Positions 40,925-50,894 of a stretch of DNA of 64,000 nucleotides are shown here, piece after piece. The DNA is from Bacteroidota bacterium (GTDB taxonomy: Bacteria; Bacteroidota; Bacteroidia; Chitinophagales; Chitinophagaceae). Each line of letters starts with the position of its first letter. The stretch's first letter is position 1. The notes below the pieces were generated by a model that was not told where the DNA came from, did no database searches, and saw nothing but the letters and a program-made list of their open reading frames with translations. Where the stretch lies: positions 1-64,000 of the forward strand of contig JAKQKY010000057.1 in the NCBI GenBank assembly GCA_029560415.1, in the 5' to 3' direction. A program made the translations under genes and the position numbers.

Positions 40925-43132
40925 ATGAAAATGAGACCAGCCGGAAAAATCCTGTTGCCAATTCTTTTTGTGTTGATGGCATTCACTGCACAGTCGCAGG
41001 ATTTTATCAATGAAGATTTCCTGGATAATATAGAGAATAACGCCAAGCCAATGTGGAGTGAAAATACCCCTGCATTTGACCTTACAGCTGTTCCGGATAA
41101 ATATAAAAATGAGTCGGCTACGGTGATCGGTTTTCGCCGCAGTGTTACCATCGATAAGAAATCGAGGATGGGTTTTCTGTCGAGGGGTGAACGCAGCCTC
41201 ATTTTCCAGGAGAATGTTCGCTTTCGCATCAAACTGAATGATAAAAATGCAGTAAAGAATTTCACCACGATCTTCTTCAGGTATAGTGATAAAACAGATG
41301 GATTCAGCGCAAGGATCGTTAAGCAGGGAGGCACGGTTTCCAATGTTTCGTTGAATGATGCAGTAGCCGTAGAGCAATCAGCCAATATCCCGGAATTTTT
41401 TAAAAGTTTTTTTGACCAGCAAAGTGGTAGCCAGCGCCTTTATTTTAAAGTGGCCATCCCAGACCTGGAGGCAGGTGATATTCTTGAATATGTAACCGTA
41501 ACCAAGAGTAAACTGGATGTTGCAGGATCAGGCTATATTGAATTTACGCCGCAGTATGAACTATGTGCCAAGAATTATCCCATCCTGTTCAACCAGATCG
41601 TAATTGAAACTGACAATAAATCTTTTTTCAAATCATTATCTTTTAACGGAGCACCTGACTTTAAAAAGGAAGTTGCACCAGAAAGTGATTTTAATCGGTT
41701 CGTATTTACTGATAAAGACCGCCCCATTGAAAAGGATGTAAATTTTATCAATGTCTATAAAGTGAGTCCGCTGGTGAAATTCCAGGTGATCTACGCTAAC
41801 AATGACAAAATAAAGGGAGCCTTGATCGGGCAAAAAGGAGAGATCAAATCAGGGTTTACCAAAGAAGAACTGGCGAAAAAGGCCTGGGAGGATTATGTGC
41901 AGGTTGCAGATACCCGTTACGGTTATGGTACTGTACAATATTTTGTGGATCAAACCTGGGCCGAACTGAAGAAACTTGGCGCCAAAGACTGGCCGGAAAA
42001 AGAATACATCAAGAATGTTTATTACAAACTACGCAATATTGTGGTGAACAGGGATACTTACCTGAATGATAAGACTGCGGCGTTCATTTTTGGGTCGTTG
42101 CTGTTTCAAAGGGATATCAAGTCTGAACTGATCATCACCATTTCGAATTCGGTCGTCGGCCTCAAAGATGTTTTATTTGACCAGGAGATCAGGTATGTAT
42201 GCAAAGTAAACAATGATCTTTATTTCAACATAACAGATCACAGCATCCCGGGAGAATTGGTGGAAAGCCTTGTTGGGAGCGAAGCCTATATCATTTCGGA
42301 GCCAACCAAAAAAGGGGAACAGGAGATCAAAACTTTTACATTGCCCAATACTACGGTAAATGATAATTCATCGTCATTTACAATGAATGCCTCGTTAACA
42401 AAAGACATGAATTCAATTGCTGTATCACGCACATCTACCTATAAAGGCATTACTAAAACCCGCCAGATCAGTGATGCATTGAAGTATACAACATATATGC
42501 TTGATGATTATAAGAATTACGGCGGCACTTCACCTACAGATAAAATGAGGTCTGTGGAGGAGGAACAGTATAACAAAGCAGTTAAAGCGTTGAAAGATAA
42601 TTTCAAGGAAGAAAAGCCTGAGTTTGTCAAGAGCCAGTTGCAGAACGAGTTTTCGCAAAAAGTAAAGTGCAGTGGTTTTACGATCGGAAGCGATGGACGT
42701 ACACTCAAAACCAAGGATCTTGTATTCACCGAAGACTTTGAACTTCCATCTATGATCAGGAAAGCCGGCAAGAAATACCTGGTGAATCTTTCAGGGCTGG
42801 TGGGTGGACAATTACAAATCAAAAAAGATGAACGCGTAAGACAGCATGATATTAATATCGGCTACCCGAGATCGTTATCATGGATCATTCGTTTTAAAAT
42901 TCCGGATGGTTATTCAGCTGATGGTCTGCGTGAACTGAATGTTTCCGTAGATAACGAAGCTGGTGCATATAGCAGTACAGCGGAAGAAAAAGACGGGGAG
43001 GTTATTTTAAAGGTCAGCAAGATGTATAAACAAGCCAACTTGCCAAAGGAAAAATGGAGCGAGGTGCTTGCGTTTGTAGATGCTGCCTATAAAAATTCAT
43101 TCAAATATATTTTACTAAAACCAAAACAATAA
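40925..43132 (+). CDS. DUF3857-like protein with degenerate transglutaminase region
   Basis: Signal peptide; same overall layout as preceding gene but no GDCKG segment. Confidence 0.65.
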   Translation: MKMRPAGKILLPILFVLMAFTAQSQDFINEDFLDNIENNAKPMWSENTPAFDLTAVPDKYKNESATVIGFRRSVTIDKKSRMGFLSRGERSLIFQENVRFRIKLNDKNAVKNFTTIFFRYSDKTDGFSARIVKQGGTVSNVSLNDAVAVEQSANIPEFFKSFFDQQSGSQRLYFKVAIPDLEAGDILEYVTVTKSKLDVAGSGYIEFTPQYELCAKNYPILFNQIVIETDNKSFFKSLSFNGAPDFKKEVAPESDFNRFVFTDKDRPIEKDVNFINVYKVSPLVKFQVIYANNDKIKGALIGQKGEIKSGFTKEELAKKAWEDYVQVADTRYGYGTVQYFVDQTWAELKKLGAKDWPEKEYIKNVYYKLRNIVVNRDTYLNDKTAAFIFGSLLFQRDIKSELIITISNSVVGLKDVLFDQEIRYVCKVNNDLYFNITDHSIPGELVESLVGSEAYIISEPTKKGEQEIKTFTLPNTTVNDNSSSFTMNASLTKDMNSIAVSRTSTYKGITKTRQISDALKYTTYMLDDYKNYGGTSPTDKMRSVEEEQYNKAVKALKDNFKEEKPEFVKSQLQNEFSQKVKCSGFTIGSDGRTLKTKDLVFTEDFELPSMIRKAGKKYLVNLSGLVGGQLQIKKDERVRQHDINIGYPRSLSWIIRFKIPDGYSADGLRELNVSVDNEAGAYSSTAEEKDGEVILKVSKMYKQANLPKEKWSEVLAFVDAAYKNSFKYILLKPKQ

Positions 43133-43134
43133 AG

Positions 43135-43818
43135 ATGAGAAAATTTTATTTCCTATTAGTGATGACTGCCTGTTCATTGTCGGTTGAAGCGCAGTATAAA
43201 AAAGCCAGCTTTTTAACGAGGGGTGGCAGAACGTACGACCTGGGTTTCTCTGGTCATTTCATCAGCGATGGCAAAAGCAATGTGCCAGGTATTTATTACA
43301 GTTATGGAAGTGATAAGGGCAAGCGGTTTTTTCAATGGAACGACCTGGAACTTTTATTGCCAACCAAGTTTGAGTATCAAACCCGCGATGTTAATCTTTT
43401 GACACCAGTAACCGTTACCGGTAAGTCGAAACTGGGACTAGCCTTTCGATACAATGTAGGGTTTTACCTCCTTAACCCAAAGAATGAGAAGAATAAACTA
43501 AAACCTTTTCTGACGATTGGGCTGAATGTATTGGCGCTTGGCGGTTCTGCAAAGCCTGTTTCAGTGGAGTATAATCCTGATTTAACAAATGGGGTAGAAA
43601 AGTATCCTGGAGAAACCACCTTTAGTTTTGGTGGCAATGTTGGTGCAGGTGCTATATTTACGTTATCAGACAAATTTGGAATTAAGTTAGCCGGCGGTTA
43701 TAACCTGCAATCGCAGGTAGAGCCATCAAAATACGATGACTCATACGATTCATTCAATGTATATGGCAGTCATCCATATGTAAACCTTGGTGTAAGGTTT
43801 ACCATGATGGGCAACTAA
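43135..43818 (+). CDS. Putative outer membrane beta-barrel protein
   Basis: Signal peptide; alternating beta pattern, ends YVNLGVRFTMMGN. Confidence 0.6.
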   Translation: MRKFYFLLVMTACSLSVEAQYKKASFLTRGGRTYDLGFSGHFISDGKSNVPGIYYSYGSDKGKRFFQWNDLELLLPTKFEYQTRDVNLLTPVTVTGKSKLGLAFRYNVGFYLLNPKNEKNKLKPFLTIGLNVLALGGSAKPVSVEYNPDLTNGVEKYPGETTFSFGGNVGAGAIFTLSDKFGIKLAGGYNLQSQVEPSKYDDSYDSFNVYGSHPYVNLGVRFTMMGN

Positions 43819-43841
43819 TAATTATTGTTTGCTATTATATA

Positions 43842-43869
43842 AAAAGGTCCCTGTTAACAGGGACCTTTT
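43842..43869. terminator. Bidirectional terminator
   Basis: AAAAGGTCCCTGTTAACAGGGACCTTTT perfect palindrome. Confidence 0.9.
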
Positions 43870-43898
43870 ATTTTGCGTTTACTCGTTTATGTGAGCGG

Positions 43899-46172
43899 TT
43901 ATTTTCTATTGGCAAATTCCTTCCTGATGATATTCAACGCAGCTCCCGCTTTAAACCATTCGATCTGTTGCAGGTTGTAGGTATGATTCACCTGGATATG
44001 GTCTGAAGTTCCATCTGCATGATGCAGTACCAGGGCCAGTTTTTTATTTGGTTTAAAATCGGTGAGTCCTACAATATCGATCACATCATCTTCCAAAAAC
44101 TTATCATAATCTGCTTTGTCATCAAAGGTCAACGCCAGCATCCCTTGTTTCTTAAGGTTGGTTTCGTGAATGCGTGCAAATGATTTTACCAAAACGGCTC
44201 TAACACCAAGGTGACGTGGTTCCATAGCCGCATGTTCACGTGAAGAGCCTTCTCCGTAATTTTCATCTCCAACTACCAACGAGCCAATGCCTGCAGCTTT
44301 GTAGGAGCGTTGGGTGGCGGGTACGGGTCCGTACTGGCCAGTGAGTTGATTCTTTACAAAATCTGTTTTTTCATTGAAATAATTCACCGCACCAATCAGC
44401 ATGTTGTTGCTGATGTTATCGAGGTGACCACGGAATTTCAACCATGGACCGGCCATTGAAATATGATCGGTGGTACATTTCCCTTTGGCTTTGATTAAAA
44501 GTCTTAACCCTTTCAAGTCGATGCCTTCCCAGGCCGGGAATGGTTCGAGTATCTGTAGACGTTTGCTTTCCGGTGAAACCAATACCTGCACCTGGCTTCC
44601 ATCTTCTGCCGGGGCCTGGTATCCGGGATCATCTACTGCAAAACCCCGTGGAGGCAATTCGAAGCCTGTTGGAGGATCTAGTTTTACTTTTTCACCTTTA
44701 TCATTCGTAAGCGTATCAGTCAGCGGATTAAAGTTCAACGTTCCGGCAATGGCCATCGCGGTTACGATCTCGGGTGAACCCACAAACGCAAAAGTGTTGG
44801 GGTTGCCATCAGCCCGTTTTGCGAAGTTTCGGTTGAAGCTATGTACGATGGTATTTCTTTCGGCTTTTTCAGCGCCAACTCTTGCCCACATACCAATACA
44901 AGGTCCGCATGCATTGGCGAAAACAGTTGCTCCTATCTTATCAAAAGTATCCAGGAAGCCATCTCTTTCGATGGTAAAACGAACCTGTTCAGATCCTGGC
45001 GTGATGGTAAATTCTGCATTTAATTTCAATCCTTTTTCCCTTACCTGTTCTGCCAGGCTAACTGCACGGCTGATATCTTCATAAGAAGAATTGGTGCAGC
45101 TTCCGATCAATCCTACTTCAATTTTGGTCGGCCAGTTATTTGCTGCAGCAGCTTCTTTCATTTTCGAGATCGGCGTAGCAAGATCTGGCGTGAAAGGTCC
45201 ATTCAGGTGTGGTTCCAGTTCGCTTAAATTGATCTCGATCACCTGGTCGAAATAAGCAGAAGGATTTGCATATACTTCATCATCACCGGTCAGGTGTTCT
45301 TTAATGCTATCTGCGAGTTCAGCAATTTCTTCCCTGCCGGTGGCTTTGAGGTAACGGCTCATGCTGTCGTCGTACCCGAAGGTTGAAGTGGTAGCACCGA
45401 TCTCGGCACCCATATTACAAATAGTGCCTTTACCGGTACAACTCATGTTGATAGCGCCTTCGCCAAAATATTCAACAACTGCACCTGTTCCACCTTTTAC
45501 GGTAAGAATGCCGGCAACTTTTAAGATCACATCTTTTGGGGCTGCCCAGCCACTAAGCTTTCCTGTTAGTTTCACCCCGATGAGTTTGGGCATTTTCAAT
45601 TCCCATGGCAATCCTGCCATAACATCACAGGCATCAGCACCGCCAACACCAATGGCGATCATGCCGAGTCCGCCTGCATTTACCGTATGGCTATCCGTTC
45701 CGATCATCATACCGCCGGGGAATGCATAATTTTCCAATACTACCTGGTGAATGATACCGGCACCCGGCTTCCAGAAGCCGATGCCATATTTATTGGATAC
45801 TGATGCCAGGAAATCGTACACTTCGCTGCTTTCATTTACGGCCCGGCTAAGATCAGTTTTGCTGTTTACTTTGGCTTCGATCAGGTGATCACAATGTACG
45901 GTACTGGGTACGGCAACTGCTGTACGGCCAGACTGCATGAATTGTAATAGGGCCATCTGGGCCGTGGCATCCTGCATGGCTACACGGTCTGGCGCAAAAT
46001 CTACATAAGAATTACCTCTTTCAAAGGTTTCGGTAGCATTGCCCTGCCATAAATGGGCGTATAATATTTTTTCAGTGAGGGTAAGGGCTTTGCCGGTTGC
46101 TTTACGGGCTGCAGTCACTCTTTCGGGGAAATTTGCATAAACCTTTTTGATCATTTCGATGTCGAATGCCAT
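43899..46172 (-). CDS. Aconitate hydratase (mitochondrial-like)
   Basis: [55 protein letters not shown]. Confidence 0.95.
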   Translation of the reverse strand: MAFDIEMIKKVYANFPERVTAARKATGKALTLTEKILYAHLWQGNATETFERGNSYVDFAPDRVAMQDATAQMALLQFMQSGRTAVAVPSTVHCDHLIEAKVNSKTDLSRAVNESSEVYDFLASVSNKYGIGFWKPGAGIIHQVVLENYAFPGGMMIGTDSHTVNAGGLGMIAIGVGGADACDVMAGLPWELKMPKLIGVKLTGKLSGWAAPKDVILKVAGILTVKGGTGAVVEYFGEGAINMSCTGKGTICNMGAEIGATTSTFGYDDSMSRYLKATGREEIAELADSIKEHLTGDDEVYANPSAYFDQVIEINLSELEPHLNGPFTPDLATPISKMKEAAAANNWPTKIEVGLIGSCTNSSYEDISRAVSLAEQVREKGLKLNAEFTITPGSEQVRFTIERDGFLDTFDKIGATVFANACGPCIGMWARVGAEKAERNTIVHSFNRNFAKRADGNPNTFAFVGSPEIVTAMAIAGTLNFNPLTDTLTNDKGEKVKLDPPTGFELPPRGFAVDDPGYQAPAEDGSQVQVLVSPESKRLQILEPFPAWEGIDLKGLRLLIKAKGKCTTDHISMAGPWLKFRGHLDNISNNMLIGAVNYFNEKTDFVKNQLTGQYGPVPATQRSYKAAGIGSLVVGDENYGEGSSREHAAMEPRHLGVRAVLVKSFARIHETNLKKQGMLALTFDDKADYDKFLEDDVIDIVGLTDFKPNKKLALVLHHADGTSDHIQVNHTYNLQQIEWFKAGAALNIIRKEFANRK

Positions 46173-46282
46173 AGTACTGATTTGGAGATTTGGAAAAAAG
46201 ATAATTTAAACTGTATATGAACCGATTTGTTTTACAGGATACTGCATAACAGCCTGATTTCTTATACAGATAAATGGTTTTG

Positions 46283-46290
46283 CAAAATTA
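46283..46290 (-). promoter_or_regulatory. -7 box TAATTTTG candidate for aconitase
   Basis: TAnnTTTG on minus strand about 110 nt upstream of ATG. Confidence 0.35.
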
Positions 46291-46370
46291 CTGAAATGAA
46301 GGAAGGATTTGTAGAAAAAAAAGGACTAATTTTAATATTAGATTCCATTAACGCTTAATATTTTTACATC

Positions 46371-46592
46371 ATGAATCGATTCAAGCACTTTGTGGAATGG
46401 CATGTTTTCGGCGTTTGTTCTGCCATTGGGGAGAAAGTTGGCATCGCTTCGGCCACGATCCGCAAATACTTCATTTATATTTCCTTTCTCACCATGGGTT
46501 CGCCCCTGATCATTTACCTGTTCGTTGCTTTTTGGATGAATGTAAAAAAATACATCGTCAATGCCCGGAGAAATCCGTTGAGGTATTGGTGA
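46371..46592 (+). CDS. Small PspC-domain-like membrane protein
   Basis: FGVCSAIGEKVGIASATIRKYFIYISFLTMGSPLIIYLFVAFWM resembles PspC motif. Confidence 0.65.
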   Translation: MNRFKHFVEWHVFGVCSAIGEKVGIASATIRKYFIYISFLTMGSPLIIYLFVAFWMNVKKYIVNARRNPLRYW

Positions 46593-46594
46593 GG

Positions 46595-46664
46595 CTGGAT
46601 GCTGGATACTGGATGCTGGATACGAGATACAGGATGCTAGATACTGGATACTAGATACTGGATA
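46595..46664 (+). repeat. Tandem heptamer array, consensus CTGGATR, 10 units
   Basis: CTGGATG CTGGATA CTGGATG CTGGATA CGAGATA CAGGATG CTAGATA CTGGATA CTAGATA CTGGATA. Confidence 0.95.
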
Positions 46665-46705
46665 ATTTAAATTTGTTAGTTTATTCTTTCATTGCGGCAT
46701 CTACC

Positions 46706-46740
46706 TTTCTTATTGCTTATTTCTCATTTCTTATTCCTTA
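46706..46740. repeat. Heptamer array TTTCTTA abutting and including the kdsA stop codon
   Basis: TTTCTTA TTGCTTA TTTCTCA TTTCTTA TTCCTTA; the last TTA is the complement of the kdsA TAA stop. Confidence 0.85.
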
Positions 46741-47559
46741 TTTCACTGCGCTTCTGAGTTTCACTAATTTTTCCAGCAAAGGTTCGAGTAATTCAAGTTT
46801 AAGCATATTGGCACCATCGCTTTTGGCAACAGCAGGGTTGGGGTGGGTTTCTATGAATAAGCCATCGGCGCCGGTTGCAATGGCCGCTTTGGCAATCGTC
46901 TCGATTAATTGGGGATTTCCGCCGGTTACGCCCGATGTTTGATTGGGCTGTTGCAGGGAGTGTGTACAATCCATGATCACCGGCACATTGATCTCTTTCA
47001 TCCAGGTGATGTTGCGGTAATCTACTACCAGGTCCTGGTAACCAAAAGTATTTCCTCTTTCTATCAGTCCCACTTTCGGGTTGCCGGCCTGTTGTATTTT
47101 TTCTACGGCAAATTTCATCGATGGACCACTTAAAAACTGCCCTTTTTTTACATTCACGATCTTACCGGTTACGGCAGCAGCGTGCAATAGGTCTGTTTGG
47201 CGGCAAAGAAAGGCAGGTATCTGCAGGATGTCTACATAACCCGCAGCGATAGCCGCTTCCAGGGCGGTATGAATATCGGTGGTAACCGGGAGTCCGTATT
47301 GTTCGCCGGTTTTTTTCAGCAATTGCAGCGCTTTTTCATCCCCGATGCCCGTGAATGAACCGGCACTGGTGCGATTAGCCTTGCGGTACGAAGATTTGAA
47401 AATATAGGGTATGCCTAACCGTTTGCAAATAGAGGATACTTTATCGGCTACTTCAAGCACCACTTCTTCGCTTTCTACTACACATGGGCCGGCAATTAAA
47501 AAGAAGTTGCCGGCATCATAGCTTTGTTTGCTGAATAAGTCGGTTAAATATTTTTCCAT
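46738..47559 (-). CDS. kdsA: 3-deoxy-8-phosphooctulonate synthase
   Basis: LIAGPCVVESEE; FKSSYRKANRTS; TDIH; DCTHSLQQPNQ. Confidence 0.96.
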   Translation of the reverse strand: MEKYLTDLFSKQSYDAGNFFLIAGPCVVESEEVVLEVADKVSSICKRLGIPYIFKSSYRKANRTSAGSFTGIGDEKALQLLKKTGEQYGLPVTTDIHTALEAAIAAGYVDILQIPAFLCRQTDLLHAAAVTGKIVNVKKGQFLSGPSMKFAVEKIQQAGNPKVGLIERGNTFGYQDLVVDYRNITWMKEINVPVIMDCTHSLQQPNQTSGVTGGNPQLIETIAKAAIATGADGLFIETHPNPAVAKSDGANMLKLELLEPLLEKLVKLRSAVK

Positions 47560-47563
47560 GCGG

Positions 47564-47571
47564 CAAAATTA
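47564..47571 (-). promoter_or_regulatory. -7 box TAATTTTG for kdsA
   Basis: TAnnTTTG on minus strand, 4 nt from ATG. Confidence 0.5.
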
Positions 47572-47620
47572 CAGATATCCTCCAGTTTACTGAAATGCTA
47601 ATTATTATAATGCCGTTAAA

Positions 47621-49978
47621 TTAACGGTTGCTGATAAAAAACACTTTTTTGATCTTGTTATTTTCTATTTGATAAATGGCCGTCGCTTCCAGTGGCTTAT
47701 TCCCAAAGCCTGTCACACTTTCCTTATCGATGATTGTATTGCCCTGTATGATGCGTTCTTTAATTTCGCAATGCAGTTCGGGCACATTGTTGAGGAAAGT
47801 GTATTGTTTGCGCATTTCAGCCTTTCCTTTTGTAACAAGTGTATTCGGGAAATCATATAATTCCACATCATCCGCATAAGGCTCCAGGAAAGCATCAAGG
47901 TTATGTGCATTGTAGGCGTTTAGTTGCCTTTGTACGAGGGCCAGGGGCGTTTCTCTTATCAGTGTATCGGGTTTGATCAAATGGCCTTTGTTGATCACCA
48001 GGCTGATCTGTTCGAGGTTATCCAATGCATCAATGGGATTGGCATTGAGTAATACCATGTCGGCTTTTTTGCCCAAGGCAATGCTGCCTGTTTCTTTTTC
48101 TTTTCCCAGTATGTACGTTGGATTAATGGTAGCTGATTGAATTATCTGCCAGTTACTGATACCCGCTCTTTTCATCAGATTTAATTCAGCCAGCAAAGAA
48201 GTGCCATGTAATGTACCAATATTGCCCGCATCTGTACCCGCAGCAATACGGATACCCGCATCCATCATTTTTTTGAGATTTACCAGGCATATGGAATCCA
48301 GTTTTGAGGCAGATGCTTTATTGGTTTTGATGGAATTTTTATATGCACCGATCAAGGCTGGTTCAGGCAGGTGTTTGAGATCGTACAAAGAACCCAGCTG
48401 TACCTGGTTTGCAAGTCTTAATTCTCTGGATGTAAAATCAAGCTCCTGCCCAAATGTTTTACGATATCCATCATGCACCACTAATGTAGGGCAAAGAATC
48501 ACATTCCTGCTTTTTAATAATTTGATAAAATCATCTGAAACGACCTCATCATCCACGCTATGTACGAGGTAATCACATCCAGCTTCCACCGCCAGTTGTG
48601 CGGTTATTCTTTCTGTTGCATGAACGGCTACTTTGAGATGGTTTTTATGAGCTTCTTCAATGATGGCCCTGGCAACCGGTAAAAATTTCTGTGCAGCCTC
48701 TGCTTTATCGTTTCCATTTGCGATATACCATATTTTAATAAAATCAGGATGATAGGGAAGTTGTTGCTGTACCATTTTTCTGCCTTCTTCTTCGGTTTTC
48801 ACCAGGTTGAATGGCTCATCATTGCCCAGTTTTTTAAAAGCTTCTGGTTCAAAAGAAGTAATCAAAGGCCCCGTCATGTATACAGCAGGTGCATATGTTT
48901 TATTAACGAACTTATCCCTCAATTGTAAAAAATTAGGAGTGGAGCCCACATCAATTACTGAAGTGATGCCTGATTGAACATAGCGTTTCAATACATCCGG
49001 CATGTTTACATGCGTCCATTCAATTTCTTTTTCGAATGGCATGTATTTACGCAGGTTGATGCCATCTGGCCTTGTGTACAATCCACCTGATTGGCTAAAA
49101 TGCACATGTGCATCTGTCATTCCGGGCATCAGGAATTTACCGGCACCATCAATGATAGTTGCATCTGGCGGCAAATTTGCATTGGAAGATTTTGTGCTGA
49201 TGGCACTGATCATATTCCCTGTGATACTAACGGTTACATTGGGAATGAGTTTTTGTTTTTCAACATCAACCAGCGTTACATTCCTGATGATCGTTTTTGC
49301 ATTGGGAGAAATAGTAGCACCTTCTTCAATTTTAATGCCTTCATTTTGTTTTTTTACAGATGCTAGATTTTCTGTAACAGCCATTTGTTTTTTTGCCAAC
49401 GAAACCGTTTTATCAAAAACCTGCCAGAAATTCCATTGTTTAATAAAATCAATGGCATTGTTGAGTGAAATACTGTCGCTGCCTGATACCTCATAGTTTT
49501 TGGCCATTTCTAAATACGTTACTTTTTCTTTTTCTGTATCAGCTTCTTCATAAACACTGCTAGCCTGTTCTCTTCCGGCCTCTGGTAAGGAGTTGAAAAG
49601 GCCGTTGAATTGTAATACAAATTCTTTTGCGTATTCTTTTGCGGGGTCTTTTTGAATGGCCAGCATGGTCATTGAGTGTACACGGTAATGAAAACCCGGA
49701 ACTTTGAAATAGAGCTTATCAAGCTTAGAATGAATATCAAAACTATCCAGTGATTGAATCACCTTTTCAAATTCCTGTTTTGCAAAATAAAAACGGAAAA
49801 GATCGTTATAGTACGCGGCTTTATCATCGTTTCTATAGATAGGAATCACTGCTGCCGCCAATTTGCTCATAGACTGCGGATAGTTGTTGGCTGTTAGATC
49901 TCTTGCCGGAAAATAGATTTTTTGAGTATAGCCAATCCTTGATGATAACAGCAGAAAAAAAACTAGCATTCGTTTCAT
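47621..49978 (-). CDS. Secreted amidohydrolase with C-terminal SnoaL/NTF2-like domain
   Basis: Signal peptide; GMTDAHVHFSQSGG, AAGTDAGNIGTLHG, LGKKADMVLLNANP; C-term NAYNAHNLDAFLEPYADDVELYDFPN. Confidence 0.82.
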   Translation of the reverse strand: MKRMLVFFLLLSSRIGYTQKIYFPARDLTANNYPQSMSKLAAAVIPIYRNDDKAAYYNDLFRFYFAKQEFEKVIQSLDSFDIHSKLDKLYFKVPGFHYRVHSMTMLAIQKDPAKEYAKEFVLQFNGLFNSLPEAGREQASSVYEEADTEKEKVTYLEMAKNYEVSGSDSISLNNAIDFIKQWNFWQVFDKTVSLAKKQMAVTENLASVKKQNEGIKIEEGATISPNAKTIIRNVTLVDVEKQKLIPNVTVSITGNMISAISTKSSNANLPPDATIIDGAGKFLMPGMTDAHVHFSQSGGLYTRPDGINLRKYMPFEKEIEWTHVNMPDVLKRYVQSGITSVIDVGSTPNFLQLRDKFVNKTYAPAVYMTGPLITSFEPEAFKKLGNDEPFNLVKTEEEGRKMVQQQLPYHPDFIKIWYIANGNDKAEAAQKFLPVARAIIEEAHKNHLKVAVHATERITAQLAVEAGCDYLVHSVDDEVVSDDFIKLLKSRNVILCPTLVVHDGYRKTFGQELDFTSRELRLANQVQLGSLYDLKHLPEPALIGAYKNSIKTNKASASKLDSICLVNLKKMMDAGIRIAAGTDAGNIGTLHGTSLLAELNLMKRAGISNWQIIQSATINPTYILGKEKETGSIALGKKADMVLLNANPIDALDNLEQISLVINKGHLIKPDTLIRETPLALVQRQLNAYNAHNLDAFLEPYADDVELYDFPNTLVTKGKAEMRKQYTFLNNVPELHCEIKERIIQGNTIIDKESVTGFGNKPLEATAIYQIENNKIKKVFFISNR

Positions 49979-50153
49979 ATAGTATCTATTTATGATCTAA
50001 TATAGGATTTATTTCATGCAGCATTAAAAATTAACCCATTATTTTAAAACTATGAAGGAATGGGATGTTGAATGAATGCCTGATTCATCATTGAAAAGTT
50101 CTCATAGTGATTGAAAGGTCGTATCTGCCAGGACTCTTACAAGGGTTCATTAA

Positions 50154-50894
50154 TTATTGCCCGATCAGTTTCAGGAATTCTTCTTTTTTCCTGCGGGAAA
50201 CATCCGCAAAGCGACCATTCTTCATTTCAATTTTACCGCCATCTCCTTTAATATATCGTTTGATGTATTTAAGGTTTATGATGTGTGAGTGATGAGTGCG
50301 AAAAAATTGATCATCGGGTAAAAGCTCTTCAAAATCCTTAAGTGTTTTGCTGGCAAGGAGCTTTGGCTGGCTGTTGAAATAAATGGTAGTATAGTTGCTG
50401 CTTGCTTCAAGTTGAATGATATCCTGCATATCAAAAAACAACAGGCCTTCCAGCGTATGAATGGCCAGTTTTTTTAAACTGGATTTGCTTTGAAGATTTT
50501 GTTCAAGAGCAGATATTTTTTTTTCTGTATCGTTGATATTTTCTTTTTTTATTTTGGATACAGCTTCTTTCAATTCTTCAATGTCGATGGGTTTGAGCAG
50601 GTAATCAAATGCCGCATACCGGATGGCCTTGATGGCATATTGATCGTATGCAGTAGTAAAGATTAAGTGAAATGTTTTTTTAGGGATCCTGTTCAACATG
50701 TCGAAACCGCCCATGCGGGGCATTTCAATATCGAGGAAAACAATGTCCGGATGCAGGCTTTCAATCAGTTGAATGCCTTCCTCCCCATTCCTGGCTTCAC
50801 CCAGCAGGTTCACATCCTTGCAATAATCTTTTAATTTCTGTTTTAGCGCAATACGCCCCATTTGTTCGTCGTCTATGATAATGGCTGTAAGCAT
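50154..50894 (-). CDS. LytTR-family response regulator
   Basis: Receiver LTAIIIDDEQMGR...DIVFLDIEMP; LytTR DNA-binding domain FFRTHHSHIINLKYIKRY. Confidence 0.95.
   Translation of the reverse strand: MLTAIIIDDEQMGRIALKQKLKDYCKDVNLLGEARNGEEGIQLIESLHPDIVFLDIEMPRMGGFDMLNRIPKKTFHLIFTTAYDQYAIKAIRYAAFDYLLKPIDIEELKEAVSKIKKENINDTEKKISALEQNLQSKSSLKKLAIHTLEGLLFFDMQDIIQLEASSNYTTIYFNSQPKLLASKTLKDFEELLPDDQFFRTHHSHIINLKYIKRYIKGDGGKIEMKNGRFADVSRRKKEEFLKLIGQ

Noticed and set aside
44470-45084. 204-aa antisense ORF opposite the aconitase gene
   Set aside because: Codon-composition shadow of a strongly conserved sense gene.
46190-46207. GATTTGGAGATTTGGA, possibly a two-unit octamer array
   Set aside because: Only two units; too short to separate from chance.
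46397-46654. 85-aa ORF ending in LDAGYWMLDTRYRMLDTGY repeats
   Set aside because: Out of frame with the PspC-like gene; the repeats are the translated CTGGATR array.
46673-46942. 89-aa ORF starting with a signal-like FLIAYFSFLIPYF segment
   Set aside because: Hydrophobic start is just the TTTCTTA array in translation; the rest is antisense to kdsA.
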